From Leptobrachium leishanense (lineage: Eukaryota > Chordata > Amphibia > Anura > Megophryidae), in the NCBI GenBank assembly GCA_009667805.1, contig CM019063.1:57272881-57336880 (forward strand): a DNA stretch of 64,000 nt, read 5' to 3'. The notes under the pieces are model-generated. The model searched no databases, had not been told where the DNA came from, and saw only the letters and a list, made by a program, of their open reading frames with translations. Positions 8,958-20,591 of this stretch are shown here, one piece after another. Made by a program: the position numbers and the translations under genes. The first letter of the stretch is position 1. Each line of letters opens with the position of its first letter.

Positions 8958-9738
8958 ATTTTTTGGCGGTGAAAAGCAGGAGAATGACTGGAGAATGGAA
9001 AATTCTAGGTCAAAATAGCCAAACCAGAAAAATTCTCCCATTTAGGCTAGGGTCAGACTAGCGAATTTTTAACATGCGTTTAGGCGCACTTAATCACGGC
9101 CGCACTAGCAGCAAATGACGGGCAATGACAGCCAATATATGAAGTACGGTTGCACGAAAGTCCGGCTGCGCAACGCAAGTGGAAAATGAACGCATTTTTT
9201 CGAGAACGCAGAACCGCTAGTACGGACGTACAGAGTGCGCTGCGTCCACTAGCGGCGTGTGTGCGTGATTTGGAGACGTCAGACCCTGCTCATGTCCGGC
9301 CAACATAACGTCCAGACACCCAAAGTTTCCTGGTTTGGATCCGTTGAAAATCACGCACAAAAATGTGCATCGTATGACCGTTTTCGCGGATTCCGTGAAA
9401 AAATAAAGCAATGCGTTCGGACGCACTTTTTGACGGTCGCTGTGAAAAATGCGTTAGTCTGACCCTAGCCTTATCTCACTTTCCAAATCGGCTATTTGGT
9501 CCAGATTGTTCTCTTTTCCTGCCATTCTCCTGGTTTTCACCTTTCTCTGAACAACCCTGAGAGAGAGGTGAAAGCCAGGAGAACTGGCAGGAGAAGAGAA
9601 CAATCTAGACCAAATAGCCAATTTGGAAAGTGAGTTAAATGGGAGAATTTTTCTGGTTTGGCTATTTTGACCTAGAATTTTCACTTCTCCAGTTATTCTC
9701 CTGCTTTTCACCGCTCTCTGAATAACCCTGTGAATGTT
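8958..9738. mobile_element. Foldback element of the GGTGAAAAGCAGGAG family, interrupted
   Basis: The left part (8968-9041) with GGTGAAAAGCAGGAGAATG pairs with the right part ending CATTCTCC-type sequence near 9690-9730. A compact relative is the near-perfect palindrome at 44806-44970. Region 9478-9637 is a second palindrome within it, so the unit is a compound of inverted copies. A Harbinger-like MITE (9045-9470) sits in it. Confidence 0.7.
9045..9470. mobile_element. Harbinger-like MITE, family A (GGCTAGGGTCAGAC)
   Basis: Ends GGCTAGGGTCAGAC ... GTCTGACCCTAGCC with TTA on both sides (9042-9044, 9471-9473). 426 bp, rich in ACGT-type CpG words such as GTCCGT and ACGGAC. The TTA target is typical of PIF/Harbinger. 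Family A has about a dozen copies in this window. Confidence 0.88.
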
Positions 9739-9768
9739 TAATCCCGAGGTGAAAAATAACATTGCTTA

Positions 9769-10218
9769 AGGCTGGGGTCAGACGAGCGCAGTTATCACGT
9801 CCGTGTTGCCGCACATTTGTACGTCCGTGGCAGCATAGCGTTCTGACCAATGGAGCCCCACACACGAAGTACGTCCGCACGGAAGTGCGGATGCATGGCG
9901 GACGCAGCAAACGGACGCAGGTTAGGCAAGAACGTAATACTGCTTGAACGGACGTGCGGAGTGCGCCACGTCCGCAACGTCCGTGTAGCTTTGTATGTGA
10001 GTGATGAAACGAGGTCAGACGGACTGCATTTATACGTCCAGCATTTTTGACGGACAGAATGTTTTTTCATTTTTATTTATTTTCCCTGCTACATCCGTCA
10101 AAAAATACGTCAGTGAAAAAAACGGACTGTTTGGCCACTACCTTGTTGTCAGTCAGTAAGTACGTCCGTACTGCACGGACGCACAGTCCGTACAAAATGC
10201 ACTCATCTGACTCTAGCC
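9769..10218. mobile_element. Harbinger-like MITE, family A
   Basis: Begins (A)GGCTGGGGTCAGACGAGCG and ends CTGACTCTAGCC, with TTA at 9766-9768 and 10219-10221. Same internal CpG-rich words as other family A members. Confidence 0.85.
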
Positions 10219-10256
10219 TTAGATGTTATTTTGAATTTTTTTCAAACACCAGTTAA

Positions 10257-11311
10257 CCACTTGGCTGCTATGGACGTGCTGAGCGCGTCCAGCCAAGTGG
10301 TTCTCCTGTGCTATGGACGCGCTGAGCGCGTCCATGCACAGGAGGCAGCAATCCGCCGGATTCGGACCTCTCTCCTTCCCGATCGCCAGGGGGCAGAGGG
10401 TTAATCCAGGCACCGTTTGGAAGGGCACAGCCTGCCCTTCCAAACGGTGGCTGTGATTAACCCCTGGGGAGCCGGATCCCGAATCGGCCCTGAAAAGCGC
10501 TGGATTGTGATCCTCTCCTGGAGCTGGCCGACATCTTGGATGTCGGCCAAGCCTCCAGGAACTCCCCCTGAGGACTGGCGTCATCGTGCATAGCACGATG
10601 ATGCCAGTCCTGGAGTTAACCCCTAGCTGCCACCAATGGTGGAGATAGGGGGTTCATTGGAACCCCCTATCTCCCGATCCGTGGCAGCTAGGGGTTAATG
10701 TTTGATATTGTTGGATCGGCCAGAGCATGGCCTTTCCATAGATACCAAACATGAGCATGAAATTGCTTTTAAAAAATTAAAAATAAATAAATGAATAAAA
10801 ATATTTAAAAAAATAAAAATAAAAAATAAACAAGTTTTCTTTTTGTTTTTGTTTTGTTAATGCAGCAATATTGTTCCCATTTCAATTATAATGTGAACAA
10901 TAATGCTGCACTAACGATTTTTGTATGCGGTGCGTTTGTTAAAAAAAGCTAAATTTTCCCCAAAAAAAAATGTAACGAGACCCCATTTCTAATTTTTTTA
11001 ACAAGCGCACCCCATACAAAATATAACCGCAAACGATCGCATATTAAAATGTGAAACAAACCACTTTACACATAATAAATTATTGAAAATTCTAATTTTA
11101 TTGCATTTTTGTTATATTATACAGACATGACATGACGTATACATATAATAATGACATATTATGAATCTGCCAAGTCTGCCGGAAAGAACGATATATAATA
11201 TGTCTGGGTCATATATCAAAATATGGCTACAAAACGCAGTTAATCATGATGAGCGAAAGCGGTAAAAATGACCTCAGCACAGAGGTGTGAAAAGCCTCAG
11301 CAGCGAAAGGG
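10257..11311. mobile_element. piggyBac-like non-autonomous element
   Basis: TTAA lies at 10253-10256 and 11312-11315. Ends are CCACTTGGCTGCTATGG and, in reverse complement, CCCTTTCGCTGCTGAGG, which are partly matched. A diverged, left-truncated copy occurs at 29200-29904. Internal palindromes near 10255-10340 and 10600-10700. No transposase. Confidence 0.75.
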
Positions 11312-11740
11312 TTAAATGCAGCATATTAGGATGTTTTAGGGAAATTAATTCTCAAATCTCAATCAGAAGCAGACACCACCCCACCCTCAGTATGTTGTAC
11401 AATGTATAAAATTGATTACCAGACTAAAAACACCTGGTGTTATGCCCGTTTGTGAACAGAGGTCATTTAGAGTTGATAATCTTTCCACGTACACATTAGT
11501 TTTTAATTCAATATCTAATAAACCGTTGCTTATAATATTCTGCAGTAAAGAGTCTCTTTATTTCTAGATTTTTTTGTATTTTTTTAAGCATTTTCTATAC
11601 TTTTTTCAAAATTTCTTTTTTTTTTTCGAACTCGAATTGAACAGACCCAAAAAGTTTGAAATTCGCGAACTTTCGAACTGCCAAAGTTCGGGTCGAACTC
11701 CGAACCGTCCGAACCCAAACAGCTCATCCCTAATGCAAAC

Positions 11741-12075
11741 ATTTGTGGTTATATATTCTATGTATTAGAATTTATGAGAAAAAAAATCATAAATGGAGAA
11801 GTTGTTACTCTTCCCCCCCTCCAAAAAAATTTGAATTTAACCGAAAGTGAAAAAAAATAATTTATGATAGCATTTTGGCGCATTGAGTTTTATGAAAAGT
11901 ATGACTATATATAAAACACTCATATTGCACCCGGCGTAGGAGATGAGAAGGTGGCAGTGGTATTGCTCATTTTTTATGTGAAAAATGGACAATGTCACAG
12001 CCTTAAAAAAAAAGTCGAGTTGAGACTTATGTGAAGGAGATTTCACCTACAGAGGACAAGAAGGTTTCTTTACAG
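11741..12075. other. No feature seen
   Basis: A/T-rich sequence between the end of a hAT-like element and a short hAT MITE fragment. No coding or repeat structure recognised. Confidence 0.5.
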
Positions 12076-12076
12076 A

Positions 12077-12215
12077 AGTGGTCTCCAACCCTGGTCCTCA
12101 GGGCACCCTAACAGGCCAGGTTTTTTTAAGGATTACCTTGAGGAAATGGAGACTGAATCCTGCAATCGCTGAGCAGCAAATCATATCACCTGTGCTGTGC
12201 TTCAGATATCAAATG
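12077..12215. mobile_element. Short hAT MITE (CAGTGGTTCCCAACC family), fragment
   Basis: Contains CCAACCCTGGTCCTCAG, AACAGGCCAGG, GACTGAATCCTGCAATC and GAGCAGCAAATCATATCACC, the body of the family seen whole at 38369-38537. The right end is lost. Seven members of this family lie in the window. Confidence 0.75.
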
Positions 12216-12853
12216 AGCCCAACCTCCGATGGCCGTGACAGGTGCACTATAAACATTATCTTTTAGTTATTAATTATTATTGAGTGCTTGGGATAAGCCC
12301 CATTGAACTGCTACTTTCAACCAAAATTCTATCTATTTTGAGAACGTATACTTTGCTAAAAACACGTCGTGGGGGGAAGGGATTTGTTTCAACTGACCTA
12401 CTTCCATTGTATGGGCAGTGTTCCAGCGGCTTCAAGCTCTCACTCCCTTCAACTTCTAGGAAAGCCTATGGAATGTTCAATGAATCCCGATAGTCTTAGC
12501 CATAACATTAATAAAAGATATTTAGAATACAAAAAAACATGAATTTACTGTATAACCTTGTTCTTATTATTCACAGGATGGGTTACTCTGGGTATCACAC
12601 GTACAGAACGATGTTAAGAGCTATGGGCCGGATTCACGAAGAGTCACATTGTAATAAAAATGCGATCATTGCAACACACGGCGGATTGTCCACTACGTTC
12701 CCCCCTTATGCCACCATACAGATGTTCTGGTATAATCTGGTATAATATAAGCTTGCATATTGTTACGACCGTGTAATTCACTTAGTGGCTGGACAGGTCC
12801 AGGGTCTACAGCGAGGATCGTCCCATAGCGGTGCAATCCTATGCATCGTGAAT
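12216..12853. other. No gene seen
   Basis: Mostly single-copy-looking sequence. GGGCCGGATTCACGAA at about 12626 resembles the start of a known type of vertebrate repeat, but no second end was found. Confidence 0.45.
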
Positions 12854-12861
12854 GCGTCAGG

Positions 12862-13481
12862 CAGTGACGTGCGGTGAGGTCAGTGGCTGGTGAGGCACTG
12901 TCTAGTATAAGAGCCAGATATACACAGGGTGACGCAGTCGCAATTTACAAATTTGATTATCGTTATATAGGAGAATTGAGTTTCACTATTTATAAAGTAA
13001 AGTTCGCATTTTTTTTACAGTTCTAAGAGCATGCACTTACAATACTGACTAATAGATTGCGCTACTGCACACATGCTGACTGCTGAGCTCTGCCTCCCGC
13101 TCCCCCCATGACTGACTAGGGCAGTCACATGACTGTCCTGCAGCAATCAATCCATGGGGAGATCTGCCTCCCATGGGGGCGTTTTTTTAAAAAAAATAAT
13201 TGCTTGAGACCAGTTGAGCTTTCCCATTGGCTCAAGCTTTCAATTGCTCTCAGTGCCTCTGGAGGCACTGAAGAGTGTAGAACCAGGAAGTCAGCTTGAG
13301 CTACACAATCAGTGTACCATTCAGCTGTGCAAATTGCGTAGGCTATGCTGGCTCAGTGCTTCCCCTGCTGTCTGTGTAGTGAATCACACACACACACACA
13401 CACACACACAGCAGCCAGCAAACAAAGTACGGGGGGGGGAAACATTAATTTACTGCCCCCACCCCTGACTGCACGTCCCTG
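12862..13481. mobile_element. hAT-like non-autonomous element
   Basis: Ends CAGTGACGTGCGGTGAGG and, in reverse complement, CAGGGACGTGCAGTCAGG. Flanking 8-mers GCGTCAGG (12854-12861) and GCATCAGG (13482-13489) differ at one base. 620 bp, with a CA run at about 13386-13410. No coding region; an open frame at 13214-13468 has no recognised domain. Confidence 0.82.
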
Positions 13482-13884
13482 GCATCAGGCAGGTTTGCAT
13501 TGACATGGAGACACAGCATACCCATGTTGATGGTTAGTGCATCCTGCCCTTTGACCCAGTCATGGCTAAGCAGTTAATGGGACTGTATCCACCTAACCCT
13601 CCAGCAACCTCACTGCGGTCGCTTCTCTTTCACTGAAAATATTAACCACCTGATGTTATAAATCTCTTCACTGTTGAGCTATACAACCCCCATCCCCTGC
13701 CTTCCCATCTACATGTCCTTCTTCTCCCACAGTCTTTAAAGCAAGGCCGTAGGAAGGGCGAGGCGAGTGAGGCACGTGCCGCGGGCACAGCTGTGAAGGG
13801 GCGCAGCCATGGCTCGAGTCCTGCGGGAACGCTGCGGGAACGCTGCGGGAACGCAGGTTCCCGCTGTGGCCCAAGCCCGAAACG

Positions 13885-14054
13885 ATTGCCAGTGGCCGCG
13901 TGCTTCCTGCTAGAACGTCTGCTGACAGGAAGTGCAGCCGCTCGCGTGGGATCTAACAGCTGAGATCGCGGCAGGCTGTTTAATCGATCCCAGGCGAGCG
14001 GCTGCACTTCCTGTCAGCAGACGTTCTAGCAGGAAGCACGCGGCCGCTGGCAAT
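13885..14054. repeat. Near-perfect palindrome with 69-bp arms
   Basis: 13885-13953 is the reverse complement of 13986-14054 with only two mismatches, separated by 32 bp. The arms are G/C-rich with GGCCGCGTGCTTCCTGC. Likely a foldback structure inside the hAT-like element. Confidence 0.9.
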
Positions 14055-14077
14055 GTGCGACGGCAATGAGAGGTGAG

Positions 14078-14620
14078 CTTGGGCATTATCCATGAGACCT
14101 GGGGGCACTATCCATGAGACCTGGGGGCACTATCCATGAGACCTGGGGGCAATGTCCATGAGACCTGGGGGCACAATCCATGAGACCTGGGGGCAATATC
14201 CTTGAGACCTGGGGCATTATCCTTGAGACCTGGGGGCAATATCCATGAGACCTTGGGGCAATATCCATGAGACCTGGGGGCATATCCATGAGACCTGGGG
14301 GCATTATCCATGAGAGCTGGGGGCAATATCCATGAGACCTGGGGGCATGTCCATGAGACCTGGGGCATATCCATGAGACCTGGGGCATTATCCATGAGAG
14401 CTGGGGCATATCCATGAGAGCTGGGGCATATCCATGAGAACTGGGGCATATCCATGAGAGCTGGGGCATTATCCATGAGACCTGGGGGCATTATCCATGA
14501 GAGCTGGGGCAATATCCATGAGAGCTGGGGGCATATCCATGAGCTGGGCCATATCCATGTGAACTGGGGCAATATATACCCATGCGAGCTGGGGTCAATT
14601 ATATCCATGTGAACTGGGGA
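14078..14620. repeat. 21-bp minisatellite, about 25 copies
   Basis: Units of TATCCATGAGACCTGGGGGCA vary from 19 to 22 bp, with GAGAGCTGGGG variants clustered towards the right and looser units at the end (14540-14620). Lies wholly inside the hAT-like element 13742-15262. Confidence 0.95.
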
Positions 14621-14754
14621 AAATAATCTGGGGGCTCAGTGCTGTGTATATTATTCTGGGGGGGTGTGTATTATGCTAAATGTTCTTTTGCTATACATGC
14701 ATGTATTCTGTGTGTACTGTATTTGTACATGTACTGTGTGTGCACTATATATGT

Positions 14755-15070
14755 AGGGCCCCATCACCTCCTTAACGCTAGCACTCACACATGTGAGCGT
14801 TGGTGCTAGGTTAAATGAGGTTACTGCATGCTGCCTATATCACATCCTAGCACAGGACCCTAATATTACAATCCCAATGGTTAAAAAATCCAGGAGATTG
14901 TGCTTTTCAGCGCGAGGTTACTGTACTTTGCGCTCCCTATACTTAACATGGGGAGCGCAAAGTCCTAACGCTAATTACCATCCCGCCATAGCTACAAAAG
15001 TTACCCACAGTTAGACGCTGGTGCTAAGTGATGCCGCTTCTGCAGAATCACTCAGCACCAGCTGGAACCC
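14755..15070. mobile_element. MITE fragment related to 17584-18299
   Basis: Shares TTGTGCTTTTCAGCGCGAGG and TTACTGTACTTTGCGCTCCC with the reverse complement of 18080-18175. The left end GGGCCCCATCACC is near 14757. The right end is not clear. Nested in the hAT-like element. Confidence 0.6.
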
Positions 15071-15289
15071 CCCCAAAAATCACATACTTGCCTCTCATCC
15101 CACAGCGCAAAGGGTGGTCCGATCCACTGCTTCTGGTAGCGGGGAGCATCCAGGAGCTTAGCACTGCGCCACTGGTCGGGGACTCTGATTTTTAAAATTA
15201 TGTGGGGGGGGCACAATTTTCTGGTTTTGCCTCGGGTGCAAAAGGAGCTCACTACGGCTCTGCTTTAAAGAGGAAGTATCTGCACTTCT

Positions 15290-16860
15290 CCCTTCTTCCT
15301 ACCACTTGGCCTGTTGACCTTCTTATCATCTCACGCTTCATTTATTCGATTTCATCGGTTATTATCCTTACTTTGACAAAAAATTTAATAAACTCCCTCC
15401 CCTGGCATCTTCCCCTCTGCCTTCAAACACGCCCTGATAGCCCTCATTCTGAAGAAGTCATCTCTTGACCCAGCCTCCTTGTCTACCTACCGTGCCATCT
15501 CTTTACTCCCCTTAGGCTCCAAGCTTCTATACTATATGGTTTATACTCACTTTAATGGATTCCTCAAATCCTAATCCATCCTTGATCCACACCAGTCCAG
15601 CATTCGCTCACAGCGCTCTACTGAGACTGCTCTGACCTAAGCGACTAATGACAACTTAGCGAGTTGCTGCTCAATCCAAAGGTCACATATCGCAGCTTAT
15701 TCGTCTTGATCTTTCCACTGCTTTTGCTACAGTTGACCACCCGCTTCTACTCCTCACATTCTGCAAATTTGGTCTCAGTGGCGAGCTGCTCTCTCCTGGT
15801 TCTCTTCTGTAATGCCTCCGCTGCTGTATGCAACGTGTCCACCATCAGTGCTCAGGCAGTACATGTAAAGTGCTGCCCCATGCTCAGCACTGCTCTCTGG
15901 TACACAACCAGTTAAGCACCTGACATACAGCACATATTCCTGTTGGAATAAAGGTCCGCTCCTCCCACCCAGCAATGCTTCAGCATTAACCTTCTGACTG
16001 TGTTCCTAACCAGTCTGACCCTCCCGAAGCTCCCTGAATATCTATTGATGACCTCCCGTGTACCAGACCCCCTGCTTGACCACGGAATACCACCTTCTGC
16101 CAGCCTCTGACCAACGGACCGGCCTGACCATTCTTTTGGAACACACTCTTGTACCTTGCTCGGCGCCCCCCTTGTGTCCTGTCTGCCACCCCAAGGCACA
16201 TACCCAATGTCTCCCCAAGAATCGTGGTCCCTCCTGTCCTTATATCTGGGAACCCCTGCATTACCACCCCACCAACCGTTACATCTTCCTAATTTCATTT
16301 GCTCATCAATCTTTTAGTGCCTCGTTTGCTGTCTAATCTTCCTCCCTTAGTTGTGGAACCTCAAGGTTCAATTTTGGGTCTCTCTTGTCGATCTATACCA
16401 CCTTTTTTCTCATTTAATATCTTCCAATAGTTTCAAATATCACCTTAACGTTGGTGACACCCAAATATACCTCTCCTCTTCTGAGGTCTCTCCCTCAGTG
16501 TTAGATTGTGTCCCCCCACCTGCTTGTGTATTGTCTCTTAACTAGATGACTGCACCTTTCCTAAAGCTCCGTCTCTCCAAAACGGACTTTTTGTCTTCCC
16601 TCTCTGTAAATCTAACCCTCCTGCACCTGCATCTCTTCAAGTAACTTGCACCTCCATTACTTGTTGCCTCGATGTCCTCTTTGACTCGGATCTCTCCTTA
16701 ACTCCTCACATTCAGCCACTAAACAAATCTTGTCCCTTTCAGCTAAAAAACATTGCACACATTCTTTCTTAATCAGGACTCCACTAAAATGCTAATGCAG
16801 GCTCTTACTATCTCCCACCTTGACTACTGTAATCCTGTTCTAATTTGCTTTAAAGCAACA
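15290..16860 (+). pseudogene. Decayed L2-group LINE, RT remnants
   Basis: In shifting frames on the plus strand the RT motif DLSTAFATVDHPLL occurs at about 15708-15750 followed by KFGLSG, and HLDYCN near 16820-16835. These are the palm-domain motif around the first catalytic Asp and the later conserved block of L2-type LINE reverse transcriptases. Many stops and shifts separate them. Sequence at about 15830-16290 has no matching motif and may be an insertion. Ancient, inactive. Confidence 0.7.
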
Positions 16861-17580
16861 CCCACCACTAACGTAAACTGTAACTAGATTACTTGTGCTT
16901 TATATAAAAAAACACATTATAAAACACATGCTGCTGTTTTCTGCTTTGAAGGAGTTGCATATAGAAATGAAAAATTTATTTAGGTTTTTATCTCCGTTAT
17001 CCATTTTGTGACTAATTCTACCACAATTCTCTTCAACATTTACAAAAACTTAGCACAAGTGTTGCTTTACAGCTGTGGTGTGCCGTCTAGTGAAGAGGCA
17101 ATGGAGTTAATGTTTAGACAAGACCGCAGTGGATCTATTGTGTTGTTTAGGCTACCGGAGATACGAGATGATAGCCGTATGAGATCTGATAGTGGGCTAA
17201 CAACACTTAATGAGACCCCTGGTGATGTTATTTACATCAATTCCACTCAATACAAGTCAGTAGGCCATTTTTTCTGGACTTCTGACCCTAGAGCCTAGTC
17301 TGCGGCAGATGCCTCACAGTGAGGAGCAAGTGCTGTAAAGATACTGTGGAGGGCAGTTTACAATATAAAATCAACTCTTGGGGCCCATGGGCAATAGGTG
17401 ATCATGGGGCCCCTCATTTTCTCCATGTTTTTTATCTGGAGGAAACCCGCTGAAGGACAGGTTTCACTACATCTTAGGGGGGCCCTCATTGGGCCTCCTC
17501 CTAGGCCAGTGCCCTATTGCCCTAAAGGTCAATGCACCCCTGCATAAAATATCACACAATGGATGCACCCAGTGACACAT
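16861..17580. other. No gene recognised
   Basis: A 96-codon plus-strand frame at 17008-17298 has no domain I recognise and no supporting context. 17370-17530 has GGGGCCC and GGCAATAGG words that recur as inverted pieces, suggesting a decayed short element. Confidence 0.4.
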
Positions 17581-17583
17581 ATA

Positions 17584-18299
17584 GGGCTACATTACAATCC
17601 CAACGTTAAAACGGGGGCGGCAGGGAGAAAAAACTGCTCCCGCAGTTTTCCCCCTACCGCCCCCGTTTTAACAGGGGATTGCAAAGCAGGCGCATTGCTG
17701 CCTACATTTGTAGCGCTGAGAGCCACCGCAAGCATCCATTCGATGGAGTCCGTAGGACTCCATTGAGCCAGACGCCGGTGGTCAAATGACCGGCCGGATC
17801 TTGCCTCGAGAGATCTGGCCGGTTGGAGTATTGATACGCAGGGGGAGGCTGGGGAACTTTTCCCCCCAGTCTTTCCCTGCTCCCGCCCTAAGAAGGAGGC
17901 GGTTGGAGCCACGGTTGGAGCCGCGGTCCTCGCCACAGGACAGGAGGCGAGTATAGGATTTGTTTTTTTATTTTTTAGGCTGGTGTTAACAGATTCCGCT
18001 TCTGCAGAAACCGTTAACACCAAGTCCTGGCTGTGGTTAACTTTCCGCTAACCAGAGCCGGATGTTAATCAGCGCTGGGACTTTGTAATCCTGACGCTGA
18101 TTAACTCTTTGCGCTCCCCATGTTATGAACAGGGAGCGCAAAGTACAGTAACCTCGCGCTGAAAAGCACAAGGTACCAAACGCAAACGGGTTACTTAACC
18201 CGTTTGCGTTTGGATTGTAATATGCGGTAGACACCGCGGCTAACGTTAATGCTCACACAGGTGAGCGTTAACATTATCACATAGGTTGTAATGTGGCCC
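17584..18299. mobile_element. MITE with ATA duplication and internal hairpins
   Basis: Ends GGGCTACATTACAA and, in reverse complement, GGGCCACATTACAA, flanked by ATA at 17581-17583 and 18300-18302. Contains a long imperfect stem at 17606-17672 and a perfect 18-bp stem with 2-base loop at 18176-18213. Related to 7149-7880 and 14755-15070. A three-base duplication suggests a PIF/Harbinger relative. Confidence 0.72.
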
Positions 18300-18537
18300 A
18301 TAGAGTAAAATATTTTCTTAACTAAACATACAAGAGAAAAACAAAGCACATGTAAGATATCAGCAACATCAAATACACACAATAAGGACATTTCATTTTT
18401 TGGTGGTAGCGGCCCTTTAAACTATCCCAGCTTTGTATCCTGTGTTTCTTTAACTGTTAAAATCTCTCGTTAACAGGTAAAAAAAAAACACGCGTAATTA
18501 ACAAATGACCACATGGCTGAAGCTTTAGAAATATTAA

Positions 18538-18925
18538 GGCTAGGGTCAGACGAGCGCATGCTGTGCGTCCGTGCACATCGGACGTACTTTCTGACTGACG
18601 ACAAGGTAGTGGCCACACGGTCCGTTTTTGTGACTGACGGTTTTTTTGACGGATGTAGGAGGGAAATAAAATTAATATGAAAAACCATTTTGTCCGTCAA
18701 AAATGCTGGACGTATAAATGCAGTCCGTCTGACTATGTTCCATCACTCACACACAAAGCTATGCGGACGCTGCAGACGTGGCGCACACCGCACGTCCGTT
18801 CTAGCGGTTTTACGTTCTTGCCTAACTTGCGTCCGTTTGCCGTGTCCGTTGTGCCTCCGCACTTCTGTACAGACGTACTTCGTGTGTGGGTCTTTATTGA
18901 TCATAATTGTATGCTACCATGGATG
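18538..18925. mobile_element. Harbinger-like MITE, family A, right-truncated
   Basis: Begins GGCTAGGGTCAGACGAGCGC after TTAA and carries family words, but the expected GACCCTAGCC right end is missing; a second copy begins at 18930 instead. Confidence 0.75.
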
Positions 18926-18929
18926 TTAA

Positions 18930-19211
18930 GGCTAGGGTCAGACGAGCGCATTTTTACTGTGCGTCCGTGCAGTACGGACGCACGTTCTGATGGTAGATGC
19001 AGTAGTGGCCACACAGTCCGTTTTTGTGACTGACGTTATTTTTGACTGATGTAGATGGGAAATGAAAAACCATTTTGTCCATCAAAAATGCTGGACGTAT
19101 AAATGCAGTCTGTCTGACTATGTTCCATCACTCACAAAGCTATGCGGACGTGGCGCACTCCGCAGTCCGTTCTAGCGGTATTACGTTCTTGCCTAACCTG
19201 CGTCCATTTGC
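18930..19211. mobile_element. Harbinger-like MITE, family A, second tandem copy, truncated
   Basis: Starts GGCTAGGGTCAGACGAGCGC and repeats the order of the copy just before it (GGACGTATAAATGCAGTC near 19092). It is cut at about 19211 where hAT-like ATTAATCG sequence begins. Confidence 0.75.
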
Positions 19212-19901
19212 CAACTAATTGATTAATCGACAACTAATCGATGATTAAAATAGTTGTCAACTATTTCTATTATGGATTAATCGGTGTTGATTAATCGTCC
19301 TGTGTACAGCACACACTGTTTAGAGTCAGACTGAGTTAAACGTAATTAACCTCAGCTTCGGAGCTGATTGGAGAAGACGCGCCGCTGCTTTACTCGGTAT
19401 GATTTAGTTCTAGGGTGATGTCAGACACAACCAGTTTGTTTTTATTCTGTTTACAACAGTAGCAAAATTATAGCACAAAGCATGGGATACTGCCACTGCG
19501 TGAAGGAGCTGTATGCCTGTGTTTTATCCTTACTTGAAGCTGGAGTCCTGAGCCACCATCCCACCCTCCCTGCAGGGCCGGCGCTGCCGCTAGGCGAGCT
19601 AGGTGGCCGCCTAGAGCGCAGCGCCGCCTAGGGCGCTGCCGAGCTCCACAGGCAGGGCCGGCCCGTCCATGCAGCAGCGGCGGCTCTCTGTCAGGAGCGG
19701 CATTTTGCCAACCTGTCAAAGGCCGCGGCATGAAGCGCCCCTGCCTGGACAGCACGGCCCTGAAGCATGCAAGCATGCCGCAAAACCCCGCCCCTAAACC
19801 TCAGCTGCCCAGCGCCCGCCCCTTCACCTCAGCGGCCCACCCCCTTCACCAGGAGATCCTCCCACGGCCTGAAGGAGGAGGAGGAGACCGGGCACCTGAA
19901 G

Positions 19902-20188
19902 GCCTGGGGTGACACACCAGGCCCGAGGCCTGGGGAGACGCACCAGGCCCGAGGCCTGGGGAGAAGCACCAGGCCCGAGGCCTGGGGAGAAGCACCAAGC
20001 CCGAGGCCTGGGGAGAAGCACCAAGCCCGAGGCCTGGGGAGAAGCACCAGGCCCGAAGCCTGGGGTGAAGCACCAGGCCCGAAGCCTGGGGAGAAGCACC
20101 AGGCCCGAAGCCTGGGGAGAAGCACCAGGCCCGAAGCCTGGGTAGAAGCACCAGGCCCGAAGCTGGGGAGAAGCACCAGGCCTCAACC
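19902..20188. repeat. 26-bp minisatellite, about 11 copies
   Basis: Units of AGGCCTGGGGAGAAGCACCA plus GGCCCG vary at a few sites (GAGG/GAAG). Because 26 is not a multiple of three, all frames on both strands stay open; none is a gene. Confidence 0.95.
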
Positions 20189-20225
20189 AGGGCTGTGAAG
20201 GTAAGTTTAAGTTTGTGAGTGTATG

Positions 20226-20433
20226 AATGTGATATCTCCATATCTTTGAAAGCAGAGACAGGCTGTGGAAGATTCTTATTCTTTATTTACAGGAGCTGCA
20301 CACAGCGTCTGCACGCTGCCTTAGAACTCTACCATGTGATCAGGAAACTTTATTTACAATGAACAGGAACACAGATAATACCTACAACATGCGCCCTCTA
20401 GTGGTGGATAATATAACACTATGATATACTACA
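20226..20433 (-). repeat. 3' LTR of Ty3/gypsy element
   Basis: Reads TGTAGTATATC to ATATCACATT on the minus strand. AATAAA-like signals and a TTTATTTACAGG block occur inside on the plus strand. One base differs from the other LTR (A versus G at about 20270). Confidence 0.93.
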
Positions 20434-20446
20434 TCCCCTTCCCTCT
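20434..20446 (-). promoter_or_regulatory. Polypurine tract
   Basis: On the minus strand AGAGGGAAGGGGA directly precedes the 3' LTR, the place and composition expected for the plus-strand primer of an LTR retrotransposon. Confidence 0.75.
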
Positions 20447-20591
20447 GATAACACTAGTTTCAAAAATACCACCCACATGACCCTAGGCACAGAAAAACTC
20501 CCACTAAACTTGAGACTTTGGGTAGACTACCTCCGTCCCAGTGAGTTCCAGGACGCATTCTTGTCCTGTGGCTGGGGAACTCACTACTAAG

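Larger units (their letters stand above)
8459..11732. mobile_element. hAT-like element enlarged by nested insertions
   Basis: Left end TAGGGATGAGCCGAAC and right end in reverse complement TAGGGATGAGCTGTTTGG. Flanks TTGCAAAC (8451-8458) and ATGCAAAC (11733-11740) agree in 7 of 8 bases, the 8-bp duplication expected of hAT transposons. Its interior now holds a foldback element, two Harbinger-like MITEs and a piggyBac-like element, each listed separately. No transposase visible. Confidence 0.78.
13742..15262. mobile_element. hAT-like element with internal minisatellite
   Basis: Ends CAAGGCCGTAGG and, in reverse complement, CAGAGCCGTAGTGAGC. Perfect 8-bp duplication CTTTAAAG at 13734-13741 and 15263-15270. 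Interior holds a 69-bp-arm palindrome (13885-14054), a 21-bp minisatellite (about 14078-14620) and a fragment of another MITE (14755-15070). Non-coding; the long minus-strand frames in the minisatellite are artefacts. Confidence 0.88.

Noticed and set aside
9662..10070. Cys/Arg-rich overlapping frames
   Set aside because: Fall in Harbinger-like MITE inverted repeats, frames appear on both strands.
14086..14608. Minus-strand PQLSWIMPQVSW-type repeat protein
   Set aside because: 21-bp minisatellite inside a hAT-like element.
15912..16298. 128-codon minus-strand frame rich in Gly and Arg
   Set aside because: Overlaps decayed LINE DNA, no domain, composition-driven.
17008..17298. Possible small gene on the plus strand
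   Set aside because: No known domain, no splice or promoter support, and length is within chance for this composition.
18538..19211. Inverted pair of family A elements
   Set aside because: Both copies run in the same direction, so this is a tandem partial duplication, not a palindrome.
19767..20241. Overlapping Pro/Gly-rich frames resembling collagen-like or Pro-rich proteins
   Set aside because: 26-bp minisatellite read in all frames on both strands.
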